NCBI GenBank assembly: GCA_028751875.1
Contig: CM054138.1
Location: 38,251,336 to 38,315,335, forward strand
Origin: Rapana venosa
Taxonomy: Eukaryota > Mollusca > Gastropoda > Neogastropoda > Muricidae
Direction: 5' to 3'
Length of the DNA: 64,000 bases
The notes beneath the pieces are model-generated. The model did no database searches, was not told the DNA's origin, and saw nothing but the letters and a program-made list of their open reading frames with translations. Positions 44,605 to 57,229 of the stretch are shown here, piece after piece. The translations under genes were made by a program, and so were the position numbers. Position 1 is the first letter of the stretch; the number at the start of each line of letters is the position of its first letter.

Positions 44605-47240
44605 AACCCATTTTTGTGTTTATTTTTTTTTTGCCCGTCGCCCCGCTTTGTCCGACGATTAGGAGCTGCTTTTTTGGGAAAACGGGGCAAAATTTTTGAT
44701 TTATAGTGGAGATGCCTTCCCCACAGCACTCCCCCCCTCTCTCGGCCAAGTTGCAAAAGGCAGTCGGCTTTTGGAGATCTCTCCAAAGGCCAACCAGCCC
44801 CGGGTTACACCCAAAAAAGGATTTGTGCGATTTAAAGCCCCCTTTTCGAGAGTCATCTTGATCACTAAAGCATGCTGAAAAGGGGGAATTCCTTGAGTTT
44901 TTTTTTTAATTGAAAAAATGATCAATGCCCAATGAGGAGGGATGAAATGATGCTCCCTGGGGGAAAGTGCTTTTGCTTTGAAAACTATTTGACAGGGTTT
45001 TTTATTCTAACTTACTATATAATATATCCCGGCGTAAAAGGGGCCCGGGGGATACAGGACACCTGCGTTTTGGTTTCGTAATTTGAATTTTTAATGAATG
45101 AGATCAATGAAAAGGGGGGATGATTTTTTTTGTCCCTGTGTGGAAGTGCATTTTGCTTTAAAGACTATTTGACAGGGTTGTACTCTACGTTATATCATAA
45201 TTTACCCCGGCGTCCCCGGGCCCGGGAGATTACGACACCTGAAAGTGTTGGCCCGGGAAATTTTGGGAAACCCACTTCAAACTCGCATCCCGTTAAGTGG
45301 ATCCACTTAATCCACTTTTCCTAAGCCTCTCCCCTTTTGTTTTTCCCCCCAAACGTCAAGGGTTTAATCAACAACTGTGTAAAGCCCAGGCGTTTTTTTG
45401 GCGGAAAAAACCACAATCAAAACCATTACCAAAAACACTGAAACCAACACAATCAACACCTTTCCCAAAAACATTATCCCTACAAAAATGACGAAAAATT
45501 ACCAAAACACTGAAAAAAAACACAATAAACCCCATTCCCCAAAAACACTGTCCCAACACAATCAACACCATTCCCAAAAACCCCATGCACCAACAAAATG
45601 CCCCCCCTTTAAAAAGGAATGATGTCAATGACAATGAGGATGATGTTGATCTGCTGTGGAATGCATATGCTTTGAGACTACTTGCTGGGTTGTACTTTTT
45701 ACATTTTATTATATTATACCCGGGCGTAAACCCAGGCCCGGAGGTTTCGAAAACCTCCCGGTGTTGGTCAGGAAATTTTGGAGCAACACCCCTCAAACTC
45801 GCTTCCGTTAAGTGGCCCATTTAAATTCCACTTTCCTAAGCCTCTCCCCTTTGATTTTCCCCCCAAGTCAAGGGTTGAATAAAAACTGTGATAAACCCCG
45901 GGGCGCTGTCGGGGACAAACGCAATAAAAACCCATTACCAAAAACTGTACCAACAAAATTCCAACCATTGCCAAAACACCTATACCTCCACTAATGCGTT
46001 AATTACCAAAACCTGCACCAAAAAACAATCAACCCCATTAAAAAAACACTGCCAAACAAAATCATCACTTTTACCAAAAAAACTGCACCAACCAATGACG
46101 ACCTTTACCAAAAACACTGCACCAACAAAATGACGACCTTTTAAACCAAAAAACTGCCCAAAAACCCCCATTCCCAAAAACACTCTACCAACACAATCAA
46201 CACCTTTACCAAAAACCATTGTACCCAATGACGCCATTACCAAAACACGGTACCACAATGCGACCTTTCCAAAACACTGCACCAACACAATAAAACACCA
46301 TTCCCAAAAACACTTTCCCAAAACCACAATGACGACCTTTACCAAAAAAAGTGAAATCACCCATTAAAACACCTTTTCCCAAAAAACCCCTGCCCCCAAC
46401 AAAATTCAACCCTTTTTCCAAAACATGCCCCAAACTCAATAAAACCCCCATTCCCAAAACATTTACCAACAAAATGACGACCCTTCCCAAAAACCCTGCA
46501 CCAAAAAAATAAAACCCCTTTTACAAAAAACACGGGCCAACCCCAATGAGGGACCATTACCAAAACACTCCCACCAACCAATCAGTCCCTTTTTCCCAAA
46601 AAACCTGCACCAAACAATGACGACCATACCAAAACACTCCCACGAACACAATCAACCCCATTACCAAACCATTTGGAAACACAATCAACACCTTCCCAAA
46701 ACACTGCCCCCCAACCAAAAAAACACCATTACCACAAAATTGCCCCAACACAATCCCCCAATTCCCAAAACCCACTGAAACCAACACAATAAACACATTT
46801 TTAAACAAAACACTGCCCCCAAAAAACAAGGGAGACCTTTTCCCAAAAACATGCACCAAAAAATTTCAACCCTTACCAAAACACTGCCTCAACACAATCA
46901 ACACCTTAAAAAAACACTGCCCCAAATAAAAACGACCATTCCCCAAAAACACGCACCAAGGGCAAGGGAGGGCCCATTATCAAATACTGCACCAACAAAA
47001 TCAACCCCATTACCAAAACACTGCCCCCAACACAATGACGCCCCATTACTAAAACACGGGTCCCAACACGTTAACCCCATTCCCAAAAACACTGCACCAA
47101 CAAAATGAGACCTTTCCCCAAAACCACGGCACCAACAAAATTTCAACCCCATTACCATAACACTGCACCAACACAATCAACCCCTTTTAAACAAAACACT
47201 CCCCCACCCAACCCCCCCAACCAAATCAGTCCCATTCCCA
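44605..47240. repeat. Higher-order repeat, copy 2
   Basis: Same order as copy 1: P (44605-44900), short M (44905-45080), long M (45085-45425), 34-bp units, long M (45610-45920), 34-bp units. Corresponding modules lie 2,615-2,635 bp apart. The end given assumes the same length; the 34-bp array continues beyond it. Confidence 0.75.
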
Positions 47241-48764
47241 AAAAACATTTGCACCAACACAATGAGACCATTTACCAAACACTGCACGAACACAATAACA
47301 CCATTCCCCAAAAAACACGGCCAGCAACAAAATCAACACCTTTTACCAAAACATTTGCACCAACACAACAACACCTTTTCCACAACATTCCCAAACACAA
47401 TAAAACTCCTTTCCCCAAAACCACGCACCAACACAATCAAAAAACCATTTTCTTTAACCCACTGCCAAACATGAGCCCAAAATTACCAAAACTGCCCCAA
47501 CCCCAATAAACCACCTTTCCCAAAACCAACTGCCTCAACACAATCAACCCTTCCCAAAAAACACTCCCAACCAACAAAAAACAAACCCATTAAAAAAACA
47601 TGCCCCAAACGCAATGCCAAACCATTATCAAATATTTGCAAAACACAATAAACCCCAAATTACAAAACACTTCCCACCAACCAATGACGTCCTTTACAAA
47701 AACCCCCCCACTGTACCAACACATTTTTAACACCATTTCCAAAAACATTTCACCAACACAATGACGACCACTACCAAAACACTCCCCACGAACACAATAA
47801 ACCTTTACCTTTAAACTGCAGAAAACAAAACCAAAAAAACCCACCATTACAAAACCCCTGCACCAACACAACAACACCTTTCCCAACAACATTGCACCAA
47901 CACAATCAACCCCTTTTACCAAAAAACACTCCCAAAACCACAAAACAACCCATTAACTTAACACTGCCAAACCCTTTTTAAACGACCATTAAAAAAAACA
48001 CTGCACAACAAAATTTCAACCCCATTCCCAAAAAACATGCCTCAACACAATAAACCCCTTTACTATAACACTGCACCAACTTAATAACGCCATTCCCAAA
48101 AACACGGCCCCAACGAAATGAGCCATTATAAAAATCTGAACCAACACAATCAACCCCCTTACCAAAACACTCCCCAAACCCAAAATTGACGCCATTCAAA
48201 AACCCACTTCCCAAAACAATTTTAAACACCAAAAAAAAAAACACCCCCCAACAAAAATGACGACCTTTCCCAAAAAACCACTGCCCCAAACACAATCAAC
48301 CCCCTTTTCCAAAACACTGCCCCAACAAAATCAACACCTTTAAACCCAAAACACTGCCCCCAAACAATCAACACCATTACCAAAACACTGCCCAAAAATT
48401 TCATCCCCATTCCCAAAACACGGCCCCCAAACCCCATCTTCAACCCCCTTACTAAAACGGGGGCCCCCAACACATTCAAAAACATTACTATAACATTCAA
48501 AAAAACAAAATTAAAACCCATTACCAAAAAACTGCACCAACCCCAATCAATACCTTTTCCCTATAACACTGCACCAACAAAATTTCAACCCATTACCAAA
48601 ACACTAAATCAAAAACCTTAGCAAAAACATTGCCCCAACAAAATGACGACCTTTCCCAAAACATTTGACCAACACAGTTAACACCAATTCCAAAAAAATT
48701 GGCACCAACACCATTAGAAAAAACGTGCCCCAAACCCAAAAAGGGGACGACCTTACCAAAACAC

Positions 48765-48950
48765 TGGTAATGGTGGGGTTTGGTTTTTAAATTCAAGACC
48801 TTTTCCCAAAACAGTTTTTGCAGTTTTTATGATGGTGTTCTTTGGTTTTTTTTTTTATGTTTTATGATGGTGTTTTTGTGTTGTAGAAATTTTTTAAATT
48901 GATTGAGTTCATGTTTTGTTGCAGTGTTTTATGAGGGTTTGTTCTTGCAC
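48765..48950 (-). repeat. Inverted satellite segment
   Basis: Here the plus strand carries the complement of the repeat words ('ggtaatggtggggtttgg', 'gttgcagtgttttatg', 'tttttgtgttg'), then the normal orientation resumes at 'gcaccaacac' (48947). Confidence 0.7.
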
Positions 48951-49100
48951 CAACACAAAAAAACCCTTTTCAAAAAAACACTCCCAAACAAACAATAAAA
49001 CACCGTCAAAATACACTCAACGACACAATGAAACTTTCCAAAACCCTGCAAAAAACCAAAAATAAAACCCCATGCCCTAAAAAAATTGAACAACAAAATT

Positions 49101-49559
49101 GAATCCCAAGGAAAAAACATTTGCAAAAACCAACGAACACATTGACCTACCCTTTTTTTGGGGGGAAAGAGGAGCTGACCAGATTCTAAACCCAATGTAA
49201 CTCGGAGCTGGTATGAAGCTTTTCGGGGAACCACCTCTGGAGCCGTTTTGGGGAATTTGCCGGGGGGTTTTTGCGAACAGCGGGTAGCACCCAAAGTTCA
49301 GTGGCCCCCCCATTTTCCCTTTTTGTTCTAGTTGATTTTTCCCCCATTGTATAATAATATATATTCTGTGGGCCCATGTTGTGGTTAGTGAAGAATATTA
49401 TCATTGTTTTCTTTTGATTTCTTTTGCTTTATTTTTGATAGGGAGTTGGGAGAAAGTATTGTATGAAGAAAAGAAAAACTTTTGAAAAAAGAGGGGGAAA
49501 AACTATTTCAAAGCCCTTTAATCAATAACCCCACCCGGAAATTTTGGGCATAAGGACAC
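49101..49559. other. No recognisable feature
   Basis: A segment after the satellite, partly homopolymer-inflated. No similarity. Confidence 0.4.
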
Positions 49560-51150
49560 GTCCCAGCTCACCCCCCCCCTTTCCGGGGGGGGAACCCCCT
49601 CAGAACCCGCCATCCTAGAGGTGAATTTAAAACAGCAGTGAAGCCCCATCTTAAAGGAAAGGTGCTGGGGGACGATGACACCCAAAACTAAAAAATCATC
49701 CATGTATGTGGTAAAATTTGGGAAATTCATTTGGGCCTCACTACCATCTTTCAGAAAGCTTGGGAGGAGAGAAAAGTATTAAAAAACTGGAAAAATGCAA
49801 AGTGGGGGAAAATGGGGAAAGGGAAAAAGGGGAAGCAAGAAAGATGCAGTCCCCTCCCAGGGGGCTTATCACTGTTCAGCCATGTAGGAAAAAAAAATTA
49901 ATGCTAAGATCCTGGAGCAGCCCCTTTTAAAGCGAAAAAAAACACTCCTCAGTGATGCCCAGTCTGATTTCCCGGAAAAAAAAGGAAGAGGGTGCACCGA
50001 TGCAATCTTTCCCACCCCGACAATGTGTGAGAAGGCGATAAACATGACAAGATTTTCCACCTGGTATTCTTTTTGAGCAAAAAAAGGGCCCTTTTGATGA
50101 CTAAAAAGAGAAAAACCATTTTAAGGGGACCTTGGTAGTACAATGTAAAGGGAACCGTTTGTTAGAAAAAACATCCAAGCCATTACCCAATGCGGAGCAC
50201 AGTGGAATATCTGACGGTCCCCAGTGGAATCGGGATTTAAAGGCGGGTTTTGTAATCTCCCCCCCTTTTGCTTTAAGTTTTACATGGATAAAGTTTCACA
50301 AAGGAAGCCCAACCGCCCCTGGGGGTTTTAAAATAAATTTCCCTTTTTGGCGGACGCCCAAAAACCAATGATAAAAAACCAATATATCGTTACAGGAGCA
50401 CAAAAGCCCAAGCTCAATAAAGCTGCGAGACTTTACGGCTTTAAAAGATCAGCTTTTTAGCAAGACCGGGGCCCATGCTGTCAGCAAAAGACCAAAATTG
50501 TGGATATAAAGTAAAAGGGAAAAGGGCAATAAACAATGACAAATTTTATTTTCGAGGTTTAAAGAATAGCACCCATGTGTTTTTCATTTTTTTTTACACC
50601 CAGCCCTCGCCCTTAGAGGTAGGTATGAAAATAAAAAAAATTTAAACCCCTAGCAATACATTTACACGTATAAAAAAAATTTTATCCACACAAAACCCCA
50701 AAAAAAGATATAGAGATGAAGCAAGACGGGTAAAATTTAAATTTACCTGGGAAGTATCTTCACTGAAAAATAGCAAACTAAAACATAAAAATCGAGACCA
50801 GATGCAAAAAACCCCAACCCCCGTCAGCTACCAATTTTCCCCATCCCCTTTAAACACCCCAGCTTTCCCCACCAGCACTAAGGCGAAATCACCAACGCCT
50901 TTTTTTACCAACACTAGTTACCAATCCCGCATGAACCCTAATGAAGTCCTTAAGAAAAACTGGTCCCCTGGGGAAATGAAATCCCCCGAGGAAAACTTTT
51001 AAATTAACACAGGCGAGACAAGATCAAAATGAGGTGATCGAGACAGGGGGGGGAAAAGAAACCCATTTCCTACAACACGTTGACCAAAAAGGGATAAAAT
51101 AAAACCCAAGCTTATGGGCATACAACCGAGATACTCGGGGGGGAACCCAA
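49560..51150 (+). pseudogene. RTE-type LINE, RT and C-terminus, decayed
   Basis: Fragments in order: 'TIFQKAWEERKVLKNWKNAK' (about 49745), 'KGRGCTDAIF' (about 49990, usual GFRPGRGCTDAIF), and a degraded HLVFIDLKKAF block near 50060. After a poorly readable part come 'IYLGSIFTE' (about 50745), 'NTPAFPTSTKAK' and the C-terminal traces 'QNEVIE' and 'YGHT' (to about 51130), which correspond to RDxIRNEVIR and WFGHLMR. Frames change often and the region is homopolymer-inflated. LINE identity rests on the order of blocks rather than on a long match. Confidence 0.55.
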
Positions 51151-51559
51151 AAGGAAAAACCAAAAAAACGCGAGGGGAGCGACTCCTTTGGCGGGGGCGG
51201 ACCCCCTCAGACCCGGAGTGCCCTTCCCAGGCCCCCCTCCCCCCTTTGGGCTGCTGACAGACGACTGTATTTCCCCGAAACGCCCATTTGGTTTAAAAGC
51301 GGAAGGAAAAAAGTAAAAATTTGAAAAAAGTTGGGGTGTTGGGGAGGAGTGAGGGGTAGGGTTTAGCTTAGAGCTTTTTAATGTGGCGAAAGTAAAAATT
51401 AAGGGTGTCTTGTTTTTTTTATTTTTTTTGGCCTTGAGTTGTTTTTTGTGGATTGCTGCGGTTGCCACTACATTTCCCGGGACGAATTAAAAAAAAAGGG
51501 GTAGTCACACCAATCTTTTCCTAAACCTTTGAGGATGGGTTTGGATAAAAACAATTTTT
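51151..51559. other. No recognisable feature
   Basis: GC-rich then T-rich noisy sequence; nothing defensible. Confidence 0.4.
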
Positions 51560-51640
51560 AATAATAAAATAAATAAAATATGTATGGAATTTAATAGCGC
51601 TGAATTTGTAAAGCAAAAAATAAAGCGCTCAGTTTTTTTT
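51560..51640. repeat. (AAT)n-adjacent repeat related to 25.2 kb
   Basis: 'aataataaaataaataaaat' followed by 'ggaatttaatagcgctgaat' and 'aaagcgct' parallels the motif at 25195-25260. Confidence 0.55.
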
Positions 51641-51659
51641 TTTTTTAATGCGTGTGTAT

Positions 51660-51835
51660 GGGGTTTTTAAAAAAAATTTATATTTTGTCATCTGTTCCCA
51701 CCGGCAAAAATTTGGCCCCTTACTTTTTCGAACAGCGGGAAAAGGATTTAAGTGTGCGCAAGATGTTTGCTTTGCTTTTTCCACAGGGGGCCCTCGGTTT
51801 ATATTTCTCATCCAAAGGAAAAACCCCTTTGTTTT
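51660..51835 (-). mobile_element. SINE-2 body copy, antisense
   Basis: The plus strand shows 'atctgttcccaccggcaaaa', 'taagtgtgcgcaagatgttt' and 'cctcggtttatatttctcat', the complement of the SINE-2 core at 54.4-54.6 kb. Confidence 0.6.
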
Positions 51836-53029
51836 TTTAAGTTGTGACAAATAGTCTGTGTTTTTTATTTGTAGTCATAAATTTTTAAATTTTTTGTGAT
51901 TTATTTTCCCAAATGATATAAATAAAACCTATTGTTTTTTATCCCAAGCCCAAAAATTTGGTATTGGGCCCCGGGGCCTTTGCAATTAAATTTAATTTTG
52001 AATTCAGCCCCAAGTTCTCTTCAGAGTGCACGCACGCGAGCAGAAACACAACACACACCCCACACATACACAATACACACACCACACACGCACCCCCAAA
52101 AATTTACATACTTTCCGCACCCCCAAAACCCCCCCCAAAAAAACACCAACACACACACACACACACACCCCCACACAACAACACACACACAAAAAAACAA
52201 AAAAACCCCTACCAAAAACAATTAAAAAAAAAACAAAACCAAACCCAACATAAAAAAACCGCGCGCCTGAACAACCCCCCCCCCCCTTTGCCCCCCCCTC
52301 CCCCCCCCCCCCCCCCCCCCCCCCCCAATAAAAAAAAAAAAATTTAAAAAAAAACCTGCAAAATAAAAAAGCATGAAAACAAAGTACAGAGATCACCGGA
52401 CTAACCAATGCTTCCCCCTTTTTTAACCCCAAATACAACGAAAACATTTCAATAATTATTGGGGCTTTTTTGATGAATATCCAAATTTTAAAATTTTTTA
52501 AAAAAAATTTAAAAAAACCCCTTCGAAAGGTTCCAATCATTTACAGAGGGAGGGGGAGGAAAAGGGAAGAGGGGGCGGGGGGGGAGGGGGCTCCTTGGCG
52601 CAGTTCTGTGTCACACTGACATACCCAAGGGCACGCCCAGGCTAGGCGGGGTCCCAGCGGGAGATGGAGAAAAAAATGACACGATAATATTGAAAAATGG
52701 TCCTTTAAAACTTTTCATTTGTCCCGTTACGAAAGCTCTTTTATGCTGCTTTAGTGGGGAATTCTCACGTTCACTGTTTCCCCAATGGCCTTTTTTTTTT
52801 AAATGGCGTGTTTTGCTCAATCGTTTGTGCGGCCTTTCTGGTTCAGTTATGTTTGTGTAATTGTTTGATTGACTAAACTCGTTCATTGACTTATTTTTTT
52901 TTCTCATTGATTTAAAAATTTGGGGTTTGGTTGTTTGGTTGGATGGGGGTTTTTGTTGTTTGATTTGATTTTTTCCCAAAGTTTCCCTGCTTTTTTCATG
53001 TTTCTAAAAAAATCTTTACCACAGGGTCT
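51836..53029. other. Microsatellites (AC)n, poly-C and unassigned noisy sequence
   Basis: AC-rich tracts at 52045-52200, a C-run region at 52275-52326, a G-rich patch at 52535-52600. The remainder has no recognisable similarity. Confidence 0.6.
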
Positions 53030-53104
53030 TTCAAAAACCATAAATTTGTGCATACGCCTCCAAAAATGTGCTTGTGCATTCACCACTAAAAAACGTGGGG
53101 CTTG

Positions 53105-53445
53105 TGAAATAAAGTAAGTATGTTTTTCGAGCCAAAAGGGCCCCCTTTGAGCCGGAGTTTTTTAAACCCCCCCCCGGTTTCTGTACCCTTTTAAAGCGAA
53201 TGAGGGTTTTTCCCCCACCCTGTGACAGGACGCTATTTTCGTCCCCGGGATCCCTTCCCAGGGGAGTTTGGTTTACCATTGTACACCTGGGTGGGGGTTA
53301 AAGGAAAAATTTGGGTTTTAAAGTGTCTTTCCCAAGGACACAACACCGGCCGAGGGGGGTTTCAAAACCGCGCCCTCTGGATCACGAGTTGCCGCCAAAA
53401 CTACTGGGACCACGGTCCCTCCGTTTTGTCTTGTGCAAAAAAGGA
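53105..53445 (-). mobile_element. SINE-3, tRNA-derived
   Basis: The reverse complement starts with a tRNA-like head: 'ggaccgtggtcccagtagtt' (A-box) and 'ggttttgaaacc' in place of GGTTCGAACC (B-box). The body 'gtgttgtgtccttgggaaag', 'acccaggtgtacaatgg' follows, with a 3' part that includes 'cccttttggctcgaaaaaca'. This layout is common in marine-invertebrate SINEs. Confidence 0.75.
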
Positions 53446-53469
53446 AAAAGGGAAAAGGATTTCCCATAA

Positions 53470-53760
53470 CCTTTTTAAGGGTTTGTAGGGGGGCGGGGCG
53501 TCAGAGACCTCAATTTCTCGGGCCAGCAAAATTGGGGGCCCGGCGCCCTTTCCCCTCCCCCTCGCTGCTTTACCTTCCCTGACCCAAAAGAGGGCAGGTA
53601 CCCATTTACAGCGGGTGAACTGGGGGAACTTTTAAAACAAAAAGGCCAAGGCGCCCCAAACGTCACCCTTTTCCAATTTTGGTAACCACGCTCGAGGGCC
53701 TGTTTAAACTTGGCTGGGGAAAGGGGGGAGTGCCCCGACCACTGAGCTACCCCGCCCCCC
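53470..53760 (-). mobile_element. SINE-1, near-full-length copy with tRNA/5S head
   Basis: The reverse complement begins 'ggggtagctcagtggtcggg' (tRNA A-box half), then 'cagccaagtttaaacaggcc' and 'ctcgagcgtggttacca' (5S-like), then the shared SINE-1 body and the tail ending 'cctacaaaccctt'. It preserves the same tRNA-to-5S junction as the copy at 22.8 kb. Confidence 0.78.
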
Positions 53761-54294
53761 TTGTGCTAAAACCACCAGAAAAATTGCTTGTGCAAACACC
53801 ACCAGAAACAGTGCTTGTGCATACACCACTAGAAACATGTGCTTTTTGGCATACACCACCAGAAACATGTGCTTGTGCTTTACCCCACTAAAAACTGTGT
53901 TTTTCCCCCTTTACACCACCGAAACATTGCTTGTGAATACACCCCAGAAACATGTGCTTTTTAAAAACAGCACCCAAAAAACAGGGTGCTTGTGCACACC
54001 CCCAGAAACGTGCTTGGGGCCATACCCCCCAGAAACATGTGTTTGGGGCTTACACCCTAGAAAAAACGTGTCCCGGGTGCTTTACCCCAAATTTGGGAAA
54101 ATTTTGCGCTTGTGTTTACCCCTCTGGAAAGGGTTGTGCCCCCCACTAAAAAATGTGTGCTTTTTGCTTTTATACCAACCAAAAAAATGTGCTTGTGCAT
54201 ACCCCACTAGAAAAACTTTTGTTGCCACCACCAGAAATGTGTGCTTGTGCATAAACTATAAAAACGTGTGCTTTTTTTGCATTAATCACGTGGA

Positions 54295-54620
54295 GCGGCA
54301 TGGAGGGTTTGGTTTTTGAGCGCTGCCCCATTGAAATCTTTGATCTCCCTGACCGGGGTTTCGAATCCGCGTTTCATGGGATATTTTTCCCGGATTTCAT
54401 AAAGTGCCGACCCCAAATTCCCAAAAACCCTTCGGATAAGAATAAAAACCGAGGCCCGGTTGCGAACCCCACGCAGAACATCTTGCGCACACGTTAAAAC
54501 ATTTTTTCCCGGGCTTTGGGAAAGGAGTAGGCCACTGTTGCCGGGGGAACAGATAAAAAATTTTTAAAAAAACTGCACACACACGGGGGAGGGGGCCCGG
54601 TTTAAAAATGCACATAAAAT
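54295..54620 (+). mobile_element. SINE-2, fullest copy
   Basis: A tRNA-like head with 'ggtttggtttttgagcgctg' and the B-box-like 'ccggggtttcgaatccgc' is followed by 'cttcggataagaataaaaac', 'cgaggcccggttgcgaaccc', 'cacgcagaacatcttgcgca' and 'gtaggccactgttgccgggg'. It sits immediately after the 28-bp minisatellite. Confidence 0.7.
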
Positions 54621-57197
54621 GCTTATTCCATTACCCCATAAAAAAAAGAAAAAATTTAAAATAAGTAAAAAAATTATAAAAAACTTTGGTGCGGCGTATA
54701 CACTACAAAAAATTTTGCTCTGGAAAGGCAGGAACACCCCCTTCCCCCCACCCCACACACACTTTATATTATTTTTATATAACATAGGGTTGAGTGTGGG
54801 GAGATCGTGACAAATCTCATCCCTTTTTTTTCCCCACCCCTTTTCCTGAGACTCAACCCATTGGCCCTACTAGAAAATCGCCATAAAAAACAAACGTCTT
54901 TAAAAGATAAAACCCCAAACACGCAAGTAAAATACAGCGCCCCCCTAGAACAAAAAAACCCCAAAAAAATTCCAGCGAAGGCGTTCAAGCAAATTCATAA
55001 AGAATATTTTGGGAGAAAAAAAAAGGGAAGAACAGTCTCAACAAAAATTAACAAAACAGGAAAAAAAGAGGGGGGAAAAAAAACTAAAAAAGGCCCCAGA
55101 GAAGGTAAAACAAAAAAAAAAAGGAGATTAAAAAAAAGGGAAAGGGCTTAGAGAACAAAGATGTCAATGAAGTTTAAAAGACTATGATGACTGACTCATT
55201 TCACTGTTTTGATGACAAATGAATAAATTTGAGTGAATGTTTGATTTGACTGACTGACTCTCTGGCTTGACTAAATTGCTGAGGGACGGGATGATAAATT
55301 TTGAATGAATGAATGAATGAAGAAAAAGAAAGAAAGAAAACAGAAAAAGAAAGAAAGCGGTGGGGGGAAAGTGGAAAAAAGAACAAAACAAACAAAAAAA
55401 TCCGAACAAGGAAAGACTCACCGACAGAAAGAAACAAAAGAAAAGAAGGAAATGAAGAAAGAAAGAACATACACTTGCCCATTTACACGCTGTGCATACA
55501 AAGGTATAGTGCTCACACACAAATGACAGCGATCCAACAATTTTTTTTTGCCAGTGTAAACTCGGCCTTGAGACAGGAAGAAAAAAAACCCAAACAAAAA
55601 AGGGAAAACTTTTTCATTTCCCCTTTAAAAAGGGTTTAAAAAGGGCTTTTATGCTACAAAACCAAAAGAAAAAAACTCAACCATTATGTGTCCCGCGCAA
55701 AAAACCAGTTGGCTGGGGGGCACCAAAAAACAGTAAACAAAATTCATCAGATATCGATACTTCACAATTTAAAATCTGTAAAAAATTTTTCCACAATTAG
55801 AAAGAAAAGCTAAAACAAAATTCAAAAAAATGCGAGCATGAGAAAATTGCAAGAGAGGAGAAAAAGAAAGAGAGAGAGAAGAGGGGGAGAGGGGGGGGAA
55901 GGCGGAGAGGGGAGAGGGGAAGAAAAATTTGGACAATTGCAAAATTTTTTGCTATTTACCCAAATAAAAGCCTTATAGCGCTGGGGCCCGGGGTTTAAAA
56001 CGATATCAAAACGCGACGCATTACAAGGGGGAAAAGGGAAACCATGGCAGTAGGGGTATGTACTCAAGATTCGAAAAATTTATTGTTGTGTCTCAAGTGT
56101 CTCTTTTTTTTTAAAACAGCCTTTCCTTTTCCAGTCTACGCCAGCAAAGTAAAACCCAATGAAAAGGACCGGGATAAGGTCCCGAAGTTTGATGTAATTC
56201 CCGCTCAGCACTCCCCCTGCCCGATGTGTGTTGTGTGTTAGTACACTGTTTCCCCTTTTACGAATTTCTGGCAAGCCTGCCCGTTTTTTTGGAACTTGTT
56301 TTTCTTTTTCTTGTTGATGTACCAGACACCCCTTTAGTTTCCTCGCCAGGATCTCCATTCCAAGAGTTTTTCCAGGGTGATGTTTTCTAAATTACACATC
56401 AAAAAGTTTTGATCCCCTGAACTTGTACCCCCCTCTTTCAAAAACTGTTTTGTTTCTTTGTGCCCCTTAACCCGTGTGCACCGTTTGTCATTTAGAGTAG
56501 ACACATACTTTTTTTTTTTTTTTCCCCAAACCTTTTTTCCGTATCAGAGTCACCCCACTTTTGCAGCCAACTTTAAGCTCTTCCTGCACATCGGGACCCC
56601 TCAAAAGACACCCCAAATTTCTTGCTGTTGTTGGGGTTTTACAAAAGTAGATCAAGTGAATCGGGTGGGGCCCGAGGCTTCAATTCACTGCTGACACCCA
56701 GTTCTGTGTACACACTGGTTTGTTTTTTTTGTTTTCCCATGAGCGGGGAGTAAATTTTACACAGGACCGGTCCCCAAGAAAATGCCCTGTCACATTGGCG
56801 CCCCTTCCCTGTCTTTCTTGGTGTTTTTTCTGTTTTTTTTTGGACATGCGACGTTTTTGGACATGGGGGTTTCTTGCGTTGGGAATAAAACACGGAGTTA
56901 GGGTTCAGCAGGGGGGGCCACCTTTTTCTGTTGCCCACGGAATTGCCCGCGGGCCATTCGCAAGAAATCAAAAAACGCTCCCGCTCCCCCCCGCGACTTT
57001 CCAACTCGATACGCTTTGTCGTCGCAGGGCTTTTAAAAGTTGTTTTACATTTTGCTGGAAAGGCGTAATAAACTTTTTGAAGCTAAAAGGGCAAAAATTT
57101 GCAGCGCTTACAAAACAGCACCCCCGTTTCGGGTTTCGTCCGTCACGTGGTCCGGGGAAAAGGGGGAGAGGAGAGAGAGAGGGAAGATTTTTGGGGA

Positions 57198-57229
<32 letters not shown>

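Larger units (their letters stand above)
41640..49100. repeat. 34-bp satellite array with inserted modules
   Basis: The unit is close to 34 bp, with consensus 'attaccaaaacactgcacca' then 'acacaatcaacacc', alternating with a variant ending 'aatgacgacc'. Arrays occupy about 41640-41965, 42800-42985, 43320-44600, 45425-45600 and 45920-48765, with degenerate units to about 49100. Open frames of up to 222 residues here are repeat translations. Substitutions and homopolymer changes are frequent. Confidence 0.9.
53030..54290. repeat. 28-bp minisatellite, interrupted by two SINEs
   Basis: The unit is close to 'accaccagaaacatgtgctt' plus 'gtgcatac'. About three units occupy 53030-53104. The array resumes at 53761 and continues to about 54290 with some 18 units. 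The 160-residue frame across it is a repeat translation. Confidence 0.85.

Noticed and set aside
43994..44662. 222-residue open frame
   Set aside because: It is a translation of the 34-bp satellite with no independent similarity.
38742..49100. A single 34-bp repeat family on both sides of the homopolymer block
   Set aside because: Both arrays have 34-bp periods but their units share no sequence I can align, so the equal length seems coincidental.
53375..53445. tRNA gene on the minus strand
   Set aside because: A- and B-box-like words exist but the cloverleaf is not intact and a SINE body follows.
53837..54319. 160-residue cysteine-rich protein
   Set aside because: It is the 28-bp minisatellite read in one frame.
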